DNA of 39,592 nucleotides, taken from Xenorhabdus hominickii (lineage in GTDB: Bacteria > Pseudomonadota > Gammaproteobacteria > Enterobacterales > Enterobacteriaceae). Made by a program: the position numbers and the translations under genes. Shown piece after piece: positions 16,698 to 25,699 of this stretch. Positions within the stretch are counted from its first letter, which is position 1, and every line of letters begins with the position of its first letter. The stretch covers positions 1,207,227 through 1,246,818 of the forward strand of contig NZ_NJAI01000001.1 in assembly GCF_002632725.1 (NCBI RefSeq). The letters run 5' to 3'. The notes below the pieces were generated by a model, which saw nothing but the letters and a program-made list of their open reading frames with translations, made no database searches and had not been told where the DNA came from.

Positions 16698-19600
16698 ATA
16701 CTTACACACACAAGGCAATATTACACACAGCATTTACTGGGCAAAAATCTTATCCTGCTGACAATGATACTGAAATAAATAGCAATATCAGTCACATGGA
16801 AGAATATCTTGAACCATGGTTCAAAAATGTCCCCTCTCGATTGGCTGAATTGGCAAAAATTGTACCGCATCATATGGCGGTTTCTGATCCACATGAAACA
16901 CTGACATTTGGTGAATTGAATCAGCGGATTGAAAATGCAGCACATGTTTTAAATCAATATGGCGTCAAAATGGGAAGTTTTGTTGCTATTGCTGCTCAGC
17001 GGGGCATTTCATGGTTTGTCACTATGCAGGCAATTTGGCGAATTGGGGCGGTGTATATCCCTCTGAACACCATGATGCCAGAAAAACGTCTGAATGATAT
17101 TCTCGCTAGTCTACCGGAAAGTATTCTGGTGTCCGATGATACGGTGTCGGCGAGTCTCAAGGCGTCAACATCAATCCCTATAGATGTTATCTTACGTAAT
17201 GCTCGTGAGATAAATAAAGATGAAATAACTGGAGACATCGATATTCCTGCGTTGGGTGATCACCCCGCTTATGTGATGTTTACCTCTGGCTCTACAGGGT
17301 TGCCAAAAGCAGTACAAGTACAGCATGACAATCTGGCGGCTTGCTTATGCGGATTCGGTAAATTACTGTCGGTCAGTCAGCGTGAGCATATGTTGGCATT
17401 GACTACGTTTTCTTTTGATATCTCAGTGTTAGAGTTGCTGCTGACGGTCGTTCATGGTGGCAGTATTCACATTACTTCAATTGATACTCAGCGCGATGCG
17501 ATGGCGTTATCCGAACTGCTGTCAGATCCGCAATTTACTTTTGTCCAAGCGACACCTGTGACTTGGTCAATGGCGTTGAATGCGGGTTGGAAGCCTCGTC
17601 CTGATATGGGTATGTTGTGCGGTGGAGAAGCGTTGTCGCAAGATTTGGCTGATCAGTTGACAGCCACCGGTGGCACATTATGGAATGTTTATGGTCCAAC
17701 GGAAACAACCATTTGGTCAACCGCATTCCGTATGAAAAAAGGAGATAAAGTTCAGTTGGGTGGCCCCATCCCGGGTACCAGTATCACAATTGTGGATAAG
17801 CACTTGCGCCCAGTCCCCAAAGGAACCGTGGGAGAAATACTTATCGGAGGGATGGGAGTGACGGCAGGGTACCGCAATAACCCGACTGAAACCGCCAAAC
17901 GATATGTACCTGATATGGCGCAAAAAGGCAAAAGGGCGTATTTGACTGGTGATATGGCCCGTATGCTTGAAGATGGTACCCTGATTTATATGGGAAGGCA
18001 GGATGATCAGGTGAAAGTGCGTGGATATCGAATCGAGTTGGGTGAGATAGAAATCGCATTAAGGAAACAAACTGACGTACAAGATGCCATTATCCGCGTG
18101 GCCGGCAGTGGTGATCTTGCCAAGATTCAAGCGTTCTTACTGTTCAATCCGAATATGATTGTGCCAGAAGATTGGGTACGTGAGACGCAAATGTCACTCA
18201 GGGAAGTGCTGCATGAAGCTTGGATCCCTACCGAATATTTCCGTATTCCTTATATTCCACTGACAAGCAGTGGCAAAAGAGACAAAAAGCGATTAGAAGA
18301 AGTTGCGGAACGACTGAATGCAAGTTATGACGCGATACAGCCTCAAACAGAAACAGAAAAACGCGTGTATGCCATTTGGCGCGATTTACTGGCGACAGAC
18401 GCCTTTGGGATCACCGATGATTTCTTCCAAATCGGAGGACACTCCATCCTTGTCGCCCGTATGGTCGAGCAGATTGAGAAAGCCTTTTCACTGAGGATAC
18501 CGATTTCTGGCATCTATATTGAAGCGACGGTTGCCAGAATATCGGCCATTTTGGATGAGATGATGGTCGTGCGTCACATAAATCCAGCCCAGAACAAAGG
18601 AGCTTATCATAGTGAAGCATTAATCCGGCAGCATGATGAAACGCTTAGGAATGATGTCTATCTGAAAGAAAAGATTCGTCCTGATGGATTGCTTCATGCT
18701 AATTGGTATCAGCCAAACACGGTATTACTCACAGGAGCCACTGGGTATCTTGGGCTGCATTTGCTAGAACAGTTACTGAAACAGACTTCAGCCAACGTTA
18801 TTTGCTTGAGCCGTGACTCTGATGAAAAACATGCCCGCGCTAGAGTGCAGGCCGGGTTCAACAATTACCAGATTGATGTTGGTAATCGGCTTGAGCGTGT
18901 GGATTTTATTATCGGTGATTTGGGGCAGCCTCGTTTTGGGTTGCTGCCGGAGATATGGACGCAGCTTGCAGAAGATGTTGATGTGATTTATCACAACGGG
19001 GCATTGGTTAATTTCATCTATCCTTACAGCGCCCTGAAGAGCATCAATGTTGATGGCACCCGAACGGCGTTGGAACTGGCTTGCACAGCCAGACTGAAAC
19101 ATTTCCATTATGTATCTTCTGTGAATGCACTGTTTGCTACAGAATCACCGCGTCCTTATATGGAAGATGATCGCGCAATGAGTGAGTCGATACGTGATCC
19201 TTCCGGTTATTCTGGCAGTAAGTGGGTATCAGAAGGGATCATCAATATTGCCCGTCAACGAGGCGTACCTGTGAGTGTTTACCGTCCGGGGCTGATTCTG
19301 GGACACACTCGCACAGGGGCTGCACAAGGAAATGATTATCTGGTCGCATCACTGAAAGGTTATTTAGCAATGGGCTTTTATCCGGATCATGCTCTGTTGC
19401 TTGATATCGTACCTGTGGATTATGTGGCGGCATCAATGGTGCATCTCTCGAAGCAACCGGAGTCCAATGGGAAATTCTTCAACTTATTCAACCCTGAACA
19501 GGTTTCTATCCGTCAATTTTTCGACTGGGTACAGGACTTCGGGTATATCCTCAATCCCGTACCGTTCAATGAAGGTAAAGAGAAAATCCTTGCGTTGGAT

Positions 19601-19870
19601 GACACTCATCCACTGTACCCACTTATCCCGTTGATCAGGGATATGACAGAAAGACCTTATCGGGCGTTGGATCCGGCTTATATTGATGAAATTCATCCTG
19701 AATTGGAATTGAAGAATACGCTGGCGGGATTGGCTGGAAGTGATATTCGGTGTCCTACAATTACGGCTGAATATGTCCATCAAGTGTTGCGTTATCTGAT
19801 TGATACAGGGTTCTTACCGGCAGTCCTGTCAGAAAACTTCATAAAGGAGGCAGTATCATGGGGCAATTAA
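16694..19870 (+). CDS. Single-module NRPS-like enzyme: adenylation, carrier, thioester reductase (A-T-R)
   Basis: This 1058-residue cytosolic enzyme has three domains. The adenylation domain spans about residues 45-520 with MFTSGSTGLPKA (A3), NVYGPTETT (A5), YLTGDMARM (A7), GRQDDQVKVRGYRIELGEIE (A8) and LTSSGKRDKKRLEE (A10, with the catalytic lysine). The carrier domain at about 545-625 has DDFFQIGGHSILVAR, with Ser584 taking the phosphopantetheine arm. The reductase at about 670-1058 has the NADPH site LLTGATGYLGLHLLEQLL and the GYSGSKW catalytic motif. There is no condensation or thioesterase domain. It should activate one amino or carboxylic acid and release it as an aldehyde or alcohol, as in Lys2 and carboxylic acid reductases. 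My reading of the specificity code is D-I-L-T-L-G-V-I-W-K, near the glycine code but differing at two positions; treat as tentative. The gene overlaps the MbtH gene by 13 bp. Confidence 0.92.
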   Translation: MNTYTHKAILHTAFTGQKSYPADNDTEINSNISHMEEYLEPWFKNVPSRLAELAKIVPHHMAVSDPHETLTFGELNQRIENAAHVLNQYGVKMGSFVAIAAQRGISWFVTMQAIWRIGAVYIPLNTMMPEKRLNDILASLPESILVSDDTVSASLKASTSIPIDVILRNAREINKDEITGDIDIPALGDHPAYVMFTSGSTGLPKAVQVQHDNLAACLCGFGKLLSVSQREHMLALTTFSFDISVLELLLTVVHGGSIHITSIDTQRDAMALSELLSDPQFTFVQATPVTWSMALNAGWKPRPDMGMLCGGEALSQDLADQLTATGGTLWNVYGPTETTIWSTAFRMKKGDKVQLGGPIPGTSITIVDKHLRPVPKGTVGEILIGGMGVTAGYRNNPTETAKRYVPDMAQKGKRAYLTGDMARMLEDGTLIYMGRQDDQVKVRGYRIELGEIEIALRKQTDVQDAIIRVAGSGDLAKIQAFLLFNPNMIVPEDWVRETQMSLREVLHEAWIPTEYFRIPYIPLTSSGKRDKKRLEEVAERLNASYDAIQPQTETEKRVYAIWRDLLATDAFGITDDFFQIGGHSILVARMVEQIEKAFSLRIPISGIYIEATVARISAILDEMMVVRHINPAQNKGAYHSEALIRQHDETLRNDVYLKEKIRPDGLLHANWYQPNTVLLTGATGYLGLHLLEQLLKQTSANVICLSRDSDEKHARARVQAGFNNYQIDVGNRLERVDFIIGDLGQPRFGLLPEIWTQLAEDVDVIYHNGALVNFIYPYSALKSINVDGTRTALELACTARLKHFHYVSSVNALFATESPRPYMEDDRAMSESIRDPSGYSGSKWVSEGIINIARQRGVPVSVYRPGLILGHTRTGAAQGNDYLVASLKGYLAMGFYPDHALLLDIVPVDYVAASMVHLSKQPESNGKFFNLFNPEQVSIRQFFDWVQDFGYILNPVPFNEGKEKILALDDTHPLYPLIPLIRDMTERPYRALDPAYIDEIHPELELKNTLAGLAGSDIRCPTITAEYVHQVLRYLIDTGFLPAVLSENFIKEAVSWGN

Positions 19871-20040
19871 CAGGAAACGATGACATGAACTGGAGAGTTG
19901 TCGTGAACGTCAAAAAGCAGTATTCGGTCTGGCCTACTGAGTTTGAGATCCCTATGGGATGGATGGCAACAGGTAAGACAGGATCTAAAGAAGAGTGCTT
20001 GAGCCATATTGCTGAGATTTGGCCGGAACCCACAAATTAG
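19858..20040 (+). CDS. MbtH-like NRPS accessory protein
   Basis: This 60-residue protein binds and activates adenylation domains. The family core is clear: VVVNVKKQYSVWPTEFEIP, GWMATGKTGSKEECLSHI and a final IWPEP. The usual C-terminal TDMRP reads PEP here and the tail is short. The ATG at 19858 has an excellent Shine-Dalgarno (AAAGGAGG at 19843-19850, inside the NRPS gene) and overlaps the end of the NRPS frame by 13 bp, so the two proteins are made together. This pairing indicates that the upstream adenylation domain is MbtH-dependent. Confidence 0.94.
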   Translation: MGQLTGNDDMNWRVVVNVKKQYSVWPTEFEIPMGWMATGKTGSKEECLSHIAEIWPEPTN

Positions 20041-20070
20041 AGCATTCGCGGATATCGTTAATCTCATCAT

Positions 20071-20096
20071 GGGCATGTTCCTACGGGGGCATGCCC
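20071..20096 (+). terminator. Probable terminator of the NRPS-MbtH operon
   Basis: GGGCATG pairs with CATGCCC around a 12-base loop, and the downstream sequence GTTCTATTCTT is moderately T-rich. It lies 30 bp after the MbtH stop. Confidence 0.5.
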
Positions 20097-20149
20097 GTTC
20101 TATTCTTATCACGAACTGTATTTTTCATATCTTTCTATGCGCGTTTCTC

Positions 20150-20178
20150 GCTCGTTTTTGTTCCTTATCAAACAAAAA
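20150..20178 (+). repeat. 29-bp direct repeat flanking the NRPS operon, right copy
   Basis: This is the second copy of the element at 15984-16012, same orientation, 26 of 29 positions identical. It begins 109 bp after the MbtH stop codon. Confidence 0.6.
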
Positions 20179-20281
20179 GGACGGTTCTGTATATATTTTA
20201 TTGCTCAACTGAAGCAAATTGATGGTACGGTGAATAAGACCCGATTCTGGCGCAGTGTCGATCGTAAGATGCAATCAAATG

Positions 20282-20313
20282 TACCTATCATTGCACATAT
20301 ACAATGATAGGTA
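20282..20313. repeat. Perfect inverted repeat (12-bp stem)
   Basis: TACCTATCATTG (20282-20293) pairs perfectly with CAATGATAGGTA (20302-20313) around CACATATA. There is no T run, so it is not a typical terminator. It could be an operator, a message-stabilising hairpin for gldA, or a remnant of mobile DNA. Confidence 0.55.
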
Positions 20314-20406
20314 TTCAGGCCTTATACTAATTAGTTCTTATGCGAACAACATGCTTTGGCCATCTTGTCGGGGCAGAAATCTTGTACTAATCTCTTTCCC
20401 AATCAT

Positions 20407-21507
20407 TTAATACAACCAATCCTGCCCCATCCGATCTGCGGCCAAGATAGCGGCGTAAACCTGATCAGGAGTTACGGCGAATGGCATATTGTGAATGGTT
20501 TCTCCCTCAGCGCAGCTTGCTATTGCAACCTGCATGATTTTTTGATTCAGTTTTTCACTGTTGCGCAAGCCCAGTTGTTCTAGTGTTACCGGCAGACCCA
20601 CCTGTACACAGAAATCGAGTACGGTTTCTAACTCTTCGTTTGGGCTGTTTTCCAATATCAATTGCGTCAGCGTGCCGAATGCCACTTTTTCCCCATGATA
20701 GAGATGATGACACTCTTCCAGAACCGTAAAACCGTTGTGGATGGCGTGAGCGGCCGCCAGTCCTGCGCTTTCAAAACCGATACCACTGAGATAGGTATTT
20801 GCCTCAACAATATTTTCCACCGCCGCCGTACTGACACCGGCCTCCACTGCCAACTTTGCCTTATAACCTTCTGCCAGCAACGTTTCATAACAGAGTTTAG
20901 CGAGTGCCAGACCTGTGTTAGATGTTAAACCGCCGGCCATTGTGGGTTTATGGGCTGTACTATTGGCCCGAGCTTCAAAATAGGTGGCTAGCGCATCACC
21001 CATTCCTGCGGCAAATAGGCGAACAGGTGCTTTGGCAATGATATTGGTGTCCATTAGCACGATATTCGGATTTTGCGGGTAGAACAGATAGCTGTCGAAC
21101 TCGCCAAGTTCGGTATATAAGACGGAAAGAGCACTGGTTGGTGCATCCGTTGAAGCAAGAGTAGGGGAAATAATTACGGGTGTTTTGGATTCGTATGCCA
21201 CAGCCTTCGCGGTATCAATCGTTTTGCCGCCACCGATTCCAATTACGGCCTGGCATTGATTGCTTGCCAGAATAGCAGACAGGCGTTGAATTTCACTACG
21301 GCAGCATTCGCCATTAAAGACTTCGAAGTAGCTGGTGACTTCGTATTCTTCCAGGCTTTTGCTGACGGAATCACCAATAAGACTCATCACGAAATTATCG
21401 GCAATCACGAAAACGTGGTCAGCAAGCATTTTGGTATATCGGCCAATGTGAGATAACGCACCAGGCCCTTGGATATATTTGGATGGAGACTGGATCACTT
21501 TCAGCAT
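20407..21507 (-). CDS. gldA: Glycerol dehydrogenase
   Basis: This 366-residue cytosolic enzyme of the iron/zinc alcohol dehydrogenase family matches E. coli GldA (367 residues). It oxidises glycerol to dihydroxyacetone with NAD+. The NAD site contains GIGGGKTIDTAKAVAY, and the zinc ligands lie in GMGDALATYFEA, AAHAIHNGF and HHLYHGEKVAFG. The start reads MLKVIQSPSKYIQGPGAL, typical for the family. It stands alone on the minus strand; nothing links it to the NRPS genes beyond adjacency. Confidence 0.95.
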   Translation of the reverse strand: MLKVIQSPSKYIQGPGALSHIGRYTKMLADHVFVIADNFVMSLIGDSVSKSLEEYEVTSYFEVFNGECCRSEIQRLSAILASNQCQAVIGIGGGKTIDTAKAVAYESKTPVIISPTLASTDAPTSALSVLYTELGEFDSYLFYPQNPNIVLMDTNIIAKAPVRLFAAGMGDALATYFEARANSTAHKPTMAGGLTSNTGLALAKLCYETLLAEGYKAKLAVEAGVSTAAVENIVEANTYLSGIGFESAGLAAAHAIHNGFTVLEECHHLYHGEKVAFGTLTQLILENSPNEELETVLDFCVQVGLPVTLEQLGLRNSEKLNQKIMQVAIASCAEGETIHNMPFAVTPDQVYAAILAADRMGQDWLY

Positions 21508-21723
21508 AAGAATTATTCCTTCTTCACTGGAAACTACACATGGAGCATCACAATACTGGCATGTGGTAGATCCACGGGCAGTTTTAAATAAAAGTATGTG
21601 GTTACCTGTCCGTCAACACTATCTTTCTTTCCGCCAACACTATACGGCAAAATAGACAGCGAAGTTATGAGTAAAAACAGGAAATGCGTGATTTGAGAGG
21701 AAAACAAGCAAAATTATGATTGA

Positions 21724-21744
21724 CACCCTGATCGTTTCAGGGTG
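21724..21744 (-). terminator. Terminator of yhhQ
   Basis: CACCCTGA pairs perfectly with TCAGGGTG around five bases, directly after the yhhQ stop on the minus strand. The T tract beyond it is weak but the position is right. Confidence 0.6.
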
Positions 21745-21754
21745 CCACTTTATT

Positions 21755-22432
21755 TTAGTGTGTTTTAATCAGCGTTTTTTCTTCTGATCGGACGAAAAAG
21801 AATTTCAGGATTAAATTCAACAGGATGCCATACGCGGGTAGGAAAAAAAGCAGACAGATAAATAGCTTGAACGCATAATCCACCAAGGCAATTTCTACCC
21901 AATGTGTTGCCATGAATGCGTCAGTGCTGCGGTAAAAGGCGATAAAGAAAAAGGCCAGAGTATCGAGCATATTACCGAAAAACATGGCGGTAGCCGGCGC
22001 TATCCACCAGCGGCGTTTTTGGCGCAGTCGATTGAAAACACTGACATCCAATATCTGGCCGAGCACATAGGCCATAAAGCTGGCGGCAGCAATACGGGCA
22101 ACAAACAAATTAAAGGTTCCCAATGCTTCGAATCCTTGCCATATCCCTTGGAAAAATAGAGCGGAAATCAGATAAGAGATCAATAGTGCGGGAAGCATGA
22201 CGGAAATGATGATTCGGCGAGCGAGTGGCGCACCGTAAATACGTACCGTCAGATCGGTTGCCAAAAAAATAAAGGGAAATGTAAATGCGCCCCAAGTGGT
22301 GTGCAAACTAAAAATAGTGATAGGTAGTTGCACCAGGTAATTACTTGAGGTAATTATTAAGGTATGGAAGAACGAAAGCCAGAACAATGCTGCGATTCGT
22401 TGTTGTGCAGTCAATTGAAACATTTGGAGCAT
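21755..22432 (-). CDS. yhhQ: Queuosine precursor transporter (DUF165 family)
   Basis: This 225-residue inner-membrane protein with about six helices is homologous to E. coli YhhQ, shown to import the queuosine precursors preQ0 and preQ1. Typical segments are TSSNYLVQLPITIFSLHTTW, FPFIFLATDLTVRIYGAPLA and FFIAFYRSTDAFMATHW. It diverges from tusA as in E. coli. Both genes affect tRNA wobble modification, though through different pathways. Two methionines open the frame (MLQMFQL); either could be the true start. Confidence 0.94.
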   Translation of the reverse strand: MLQMFQLTAQQRIAALFWLSFFHTLIITSSNYLVQLPITIFSLHTTWGAFTFPFIFLATDLTVRIYGAPLARRIIISVMLPALLISYLISALFFQGIWQGFEALGTFNLFVARIAAASFMAYVLGQILDVSVFNRLRQKRRWWIAPATAMFFGNMLDTLAFFFIAFYRSTDAFMATHWVEIALVDYAFKLFICLLFFLPAYGILLNLILKFFFVRSEEKTLIKTH

Positions 22433-22602
22433 ATTGTACCTTTTTGGTGGATGGGGTGAGGGAACCCAGAAAATAAATGTGCCTGAAATATCAGGCGAAA
22501 AGGGATCATAACGCGTCGCGTAACAAAAGCAAAGTGCGACAGTCGGCGACAGTTTGTAATATAATCTGCGACTATAGATTGTTTGAACCTACAGAGATTG
22601 TT

Positions 22603-22857
22603 ATGTCCGATGTTTTTGCTAATCCTGACAAAACGCTTGATACGTTAGGATTACGCTGCCCAGAGCCAGTAATGATGGTACGTAAAATTGTTCGCCATAT
22701 GACTGCTGGTCAGACGTTATTGATCCTTGCTGATGATCCTGCGACAACCCGCGATATTCCGGGTTTTTGTCGTTTTATGGACCATGCGTTGATCGCGCAG
22801 GAGACGGAACAAACTCCTTATCGGTATTTGCTCAGAAAAAGCGAAACTAGCGTGTAA
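22603..22857 (+). CDS. tusA: Sulfur carrier protein TusA
   Basis: This 84-residue sulfur carrier accepts persulfide from IscS and relays it to TusBCD for 2-thiouridine at tRNA position 34. The catalytic cysteine is in [14 protein letters not shown], and [17 protein letters not shown] is almost identical to E. coli TusA (81 residues). I chose ATG 22603 ([13 protein letters not shown]) since it matches E. coli; a longer frame upstream adds 42 unrelated residues. It is transcribed divergently from yhhQ. Confidence 0.96.
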   Translation: MSDVFANPDKTLDTLGLRCPEPVMMVRKIVRHMTAGQTLLILADDPATTRDIPGFCRFMDHALIAQETEQTPYRYLLRKSETSV

Positions 22858-23181
22858 TTGAGAAAATAGAGTGTAATTACGAAATATAATGCGTAGTTGA
22901 CTGGCAGAAAAAATGATCCGTGCTAGGCTTTAGATTATGGCATTTGGTAATAATTTATCACCTCGCTGAATGCCATATATCCTTTTTCCTTAATAGCAAT
23001 TTTGTGTAATTGTAATTTTGAAAAGGTGCGAAGTATGCACCTTTTCAATTTGTTGTTTTTCGCGTAGCTACCCCAGTCACATTGTTTGTTATGTTTCTGG
23101 GGATTTGTTTCCCTTCCGCCGCGCTGTATCTTGAAATCCATTGGGTATAGATTTACATGAATTTGGCCGAATGCTGATTTA
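22858..23181. other. Convergent spacer between tusA and zntA
   Basis: This 324-bp spacer contains the strong terminator at 23018-23053 and a short repeated GTGTAATT near 22851-22880. I see no gene or RNA in the remainder. Confidence 0.5.
23018..23058 (+). terminator. Intrinsic terminator after tusA
   Basis: A perfect 12-bp stem, TTGAAAAGGTGC with GCACCTTTTCAA, encloses seven bases and is followed by TTTGTTGTTTTT. It lies 160 bp beyond the tusA stop; on the other strand the A run gives zntA some use of it too. Confidence 0.75.
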
Positions 23182-25521
23182 TCATTTCAGTGAATTAATT
23201 CTCAGCAGCCGTATAGCATTTGCTGTGACCAATGCAGTTGCGCCTGAATCGGCCAAAACCGCCATCCACAGTCCCGTAATACCCAATAAACTCGTCACCA
23301 AGAATACCGCCTTTAAACCTAATGCCAGGGTAATATTCTGGCGAATGTTGTAATGTGTTTTACGCGATAGCGCGATAATTTCAGGTAAACCCGTCAGCCG
23401 GTTATGTGTCAGCGCGGCGTCGGCTGTCTCAAGCGCAACATCCGTGCCGCTACCCATGGCAACACCGATAGTGGCTGCTTTCATGGCTGGCGCATCGTTG
23501 ATGCCATCGCCGACCATCATTGTGTTGTGCTTTTTGTTCAGTTCAGTAACAGCTTTCACCTTATCTTCAGGTAATAGGCCGGCACGATAATCAATGCCCA
23601 ATTTACCCGCAATTGCTGCTGCCACACGAGGGTTGTCCCCTGTCAGCATAACCGCTTCGACCCCTTGTTTTTTCAGGAGACGGATAGTGTCTATAGCATC
23701 ATGACGTAGGGTATCTTGCATAGCAATTAGCCCGACAAATTGCTCTCCCTGCATGACAGAAACCGCCGTCTTACCGCTGTTTTCTAATTCCGTAACCCTT
23801 TGTTTCCATTCTGTAGACAAAGCATTTTCAGGCAACCGTCCGGGAGCGGCGACTAAAATTCTCTGCCCTGACAATTGTCCTTCAACCCCGATCCCCGCCA
23901 GTGCTTTGCGGTGTTCAGCTTCAACAATGGTTACCCCTTTATTTTCAGCGGCGTCAAGGATCGCTTTCGCCAATGGATGATGGGAGCCACTTTCTACGGC
24001 GCCAGCCAGTGCCAGTAAGGTTTCTGTACTGATGTTTTCCACTGGCTCAATATCAGTGACGTGTGGTTTGCCTTCAGTCAGTGTGCCGGTTTTATCCAGT
24101 GCAATTGTGGTCACTGAACCGAGTTGCTCCAATGCCGCTCCACCCTTGATTAAAGCACCACGCCGGGTCGCTGCTGCCAGTGCCGATGTAATCGCAGCAG
24201 GCGTCGAGATGACCAGAGCACAAGGGCAACCAATCAATAGCAGAGTAAGGCCACGGTAAATCCAGGTTTCCCACGATCCGGCGAAGAACAGAGGTGGGAT
24301 CAGGACAACGAGCGCAGATAACAAGATAATCAGCGGGGTATAGATACGGCTGAATCGGTCGATGAAACGTTCAATCGGAGCACGACGTTCTTCTGCTTCT
24401 TCAATCAATTGCAGAATACGGTCGATAGCGTTGTGTCCGGGTTCGGAAATCACCTTCATCTGCACCGCACTATCGACAGAAAGACAACCCGCCGAAACTT
24501 TCTCTCCCTGATGTCGTTCTATGGGAATAGATTCCCCCGTCAGCGCACTTTCATCAAAGCTGGCGAAGGGGCTGAGAAGTTCGGCATCAGTGGGTAAACG
24601 GGCTCCGGGGGCAATTTCAATAATATCATCAGGGCGTAAATCAGCCGCTGAGACGGTTTTTTTCTTTCCATCCTTAATCAGCAAGGCTTGATCAGGTATC
24701 AATGCCATCAAAGCACTAACTCCACGACGGGCACGCCCTGCGGCATAGGATTCCAGGACTTCCCCTAATTTGAACAGCAAAATAACCATCGCCGCTTCTG
24801 CGGTGGCATCAATGAACAAGGCACCGATCGCGGCAACACTCATCAATGTTTCAATCGCAAAGGGTGTCCCTGAGCGAATCAGTTTGATGGCTTTGGTTGC
24901 AACCGGATATAGCCCAATTAAGGCGGTAATGATGAAAGCGATTTGCCCAGCGGGAGCATTGACTTTGGATAACCCTCCGCTCATTAGCATCAAAACGAGG
25001 AGAAGAAGGATCGGGGCAAAAGTTTTCCAGTGATTTGTGGGTGAAGGCAGTTTAGATACTGAACCAGTCTCCTTGATTTCAAAACCAGCTTGTTTTACCG
25101 CTTGCTCGACGGAAGCCCGAATATCAACATCAGAATCAACCACGAGTTTTTCTGTGGTAAATAGCACTTTTACCTGTTTAGCGTCCGGTAATTTTTTTAC
25201 AGCATTTTCGATTTTTCCTGCGCAACTTGGGCAATCCATACCATGAATGACCCAATTAAAGCGTTGATTGGCGGTCAATTCAGGGGGAGAGCTATCTTGT
25301 ATGGTATGTGCATGATCATGTGAACAGTGTGCGCTATCATGCTCATGCTCATGCTCATGCTCATGCTCATGCTCATGTCCATGTTCATGTGTTTTGTCAT
25401 GAGAATGGGCTTTGTCATGCGGATCGTGAGTGTGATCATGGTTATGATCGTGATGGTCTTTTTTCTGGGAAGACAGAGAATCGAACTTTGATTGATTATG
25501 TTTTTTGGACGTGGAAAACAT
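23182..25521 (-). CDS. zntA: Zinc/cadmium/lead-exporting P-type ATPase with long histidine-rich N-terminus
   Basis: This 779-residue inner-membrane pump (E. coli ZntA has 732) exports Zn2+, Cd2+ and Pb2+. Residues about 20-75 are exceptionally rich in His, Asp and Glu, with six exact HE dipeptides in a row. A heavy-metal domain follows with GMDCPSCAGKIE near residue 95. The transmembrane metal site is CPC (IGCPCALVISTP, about residue 432), the phosphorylated aspartate lies in DKTGTLTEGKPHV (about 475), the HP motif in SGSHHPLAKAIL, and the hinge in VGDGINDAPAMKAA. The promoter carries a ZntR operator (25572-25593). The extra His tract is probably a metal buffer or sensor, an inference. Confidence 0.97.
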   Translation of the reverse strand: MFSTSKKHNQSKFDSLSSQKKDHHDHNHDHTHDPHDKAHSHDKTHEHGHEHEHEHEHEHEHDSAHCSHDHAHTIQDSSPPELTANQRFNWVIHGMDCPSCAGKIENAVKKLPDAKQVKVLFTTEKLVVDSDVDIRASVEQAVKQAGFEIKETGSVSKLPSPTNHWKTFAPILLLLVLMLMSGGLSKVNAPAGQIAFIITALIGLYPVATKAIKLIRSGTPFAIETLMSVAAIGALFIDATAEAAMVILLFKLGEVLESYAAGRARRGVSALMALIPDQALLIKDGKKKTVSAADLRPDDIIEIAPGARLPTDAELLSPFASFDESALTGESIPIERHQGEKVSAGCLSVDSAVQMKVISEPGHNAIDRILQLIEEAEERRAPIERFIDRFSRIYTPLIILLSALVVLIPPLFFAGSWETWIYRGLTLLLIGCPCALVISTPAAITSALAAATRRGALIKGGAALEQLGSVTTIALDKTGTLTEGKPHVTDIEPVENISTETLLALAGAVESGSHHPLAKAILDAAENKGVTIVEAEHRKALAGIGVEGQLSGQRILVAAPGRLPENALSTEWKQRVTELENSGKTAVSVMQGEQFVGLIAMQDTLRHDAIDTIRLLKKQGVEAVMLTGDNPRVAAAIAGKLGIDYRAGLLPEDKVKAVTELNKKHNTMMVGDGINDAPAMKAATIGVAMGSGTDVALETADAALTHNRLTGLPEIIALSRKTHYNIRQNITLALGLKAVFLVTSLLGITGLWMAVLADSGATALVTANAIRLLRINSLK
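25341..25376 (-). repeat. Six tandem copies of a hexanucleotide within zntA
   Basis: GCTCAT is repeated six times without change, encoding alternating His and Glu on the minus strand. Because the unit is two codons, slippage would change the number of metal-binding residues without shifting the frame. Confidence 0.9.
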
Positions 25522-25564
25522 AGTCGACCTCTCAAATAGAGTTAATTCAGGTTAGATAAGATTA

Positions 25565-25596
25565 ACTCTACACTCTGGAGTTAACTCCAGAGTCAA
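25565..25596 (-). promoter_or_regulatory. zntA promoter with ZntR operator
   Basis: On the minus strand a -35 TTGACT (25596-25591) and a -10 TAGAGT (25570-25565) are separated by 20 bp, the over-long spacing typical of MerR-family promoters. A perfect 22-bp palindrome at 25572-25593 with arms ACTCTGGAGTT fills the spacer and matches the E. coli ZntR operator apart from its centre. ZntR with zinc would untwist and activate it. The start codon is 43 bp downstream. Confidence 0.9.
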
Positions 25597-25699
25597 ATCC
25601 AATAAGAGGAATTTTTTTGATAATTTGTGCTATCTAAGCTGAATCCTCATCATCAACGTCTTTCCTCTTGGGGTGATATTTAATGTCATCAGTCCTTCA

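Larger units (their letters stand above)
20041..20406. other. Spacer between the MbtH gene and gldA
   Basis: This 366-bp spacer holds a weak terminator hairpin (20071-20096), the right copy of the 29-bp repeat (20150-20178) and a perfect 12-bp-stem hairpin (20282-20313). A 56-codon frame at 20137-20307 has no Shine-Dalgarno sequence and runs through the repeat, so I do not call it a gene. Confidence 0.5.

Noticed and set aside
20137..20307. 56-codon frame (starts MRVSRSFLFL) downstream of the MbtH gene
   Set aside because: No ribosome-binding site; it runs through a repeat and ends inside a hairpin, so it is more likely chance.
25275..25535. CRISPR-like or satellite repeat in the zntA 5' end
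   Set aside because: The hexamer repeats are in frame and encode His-Glu; there are no spacers and the coding explanation is sufficient.
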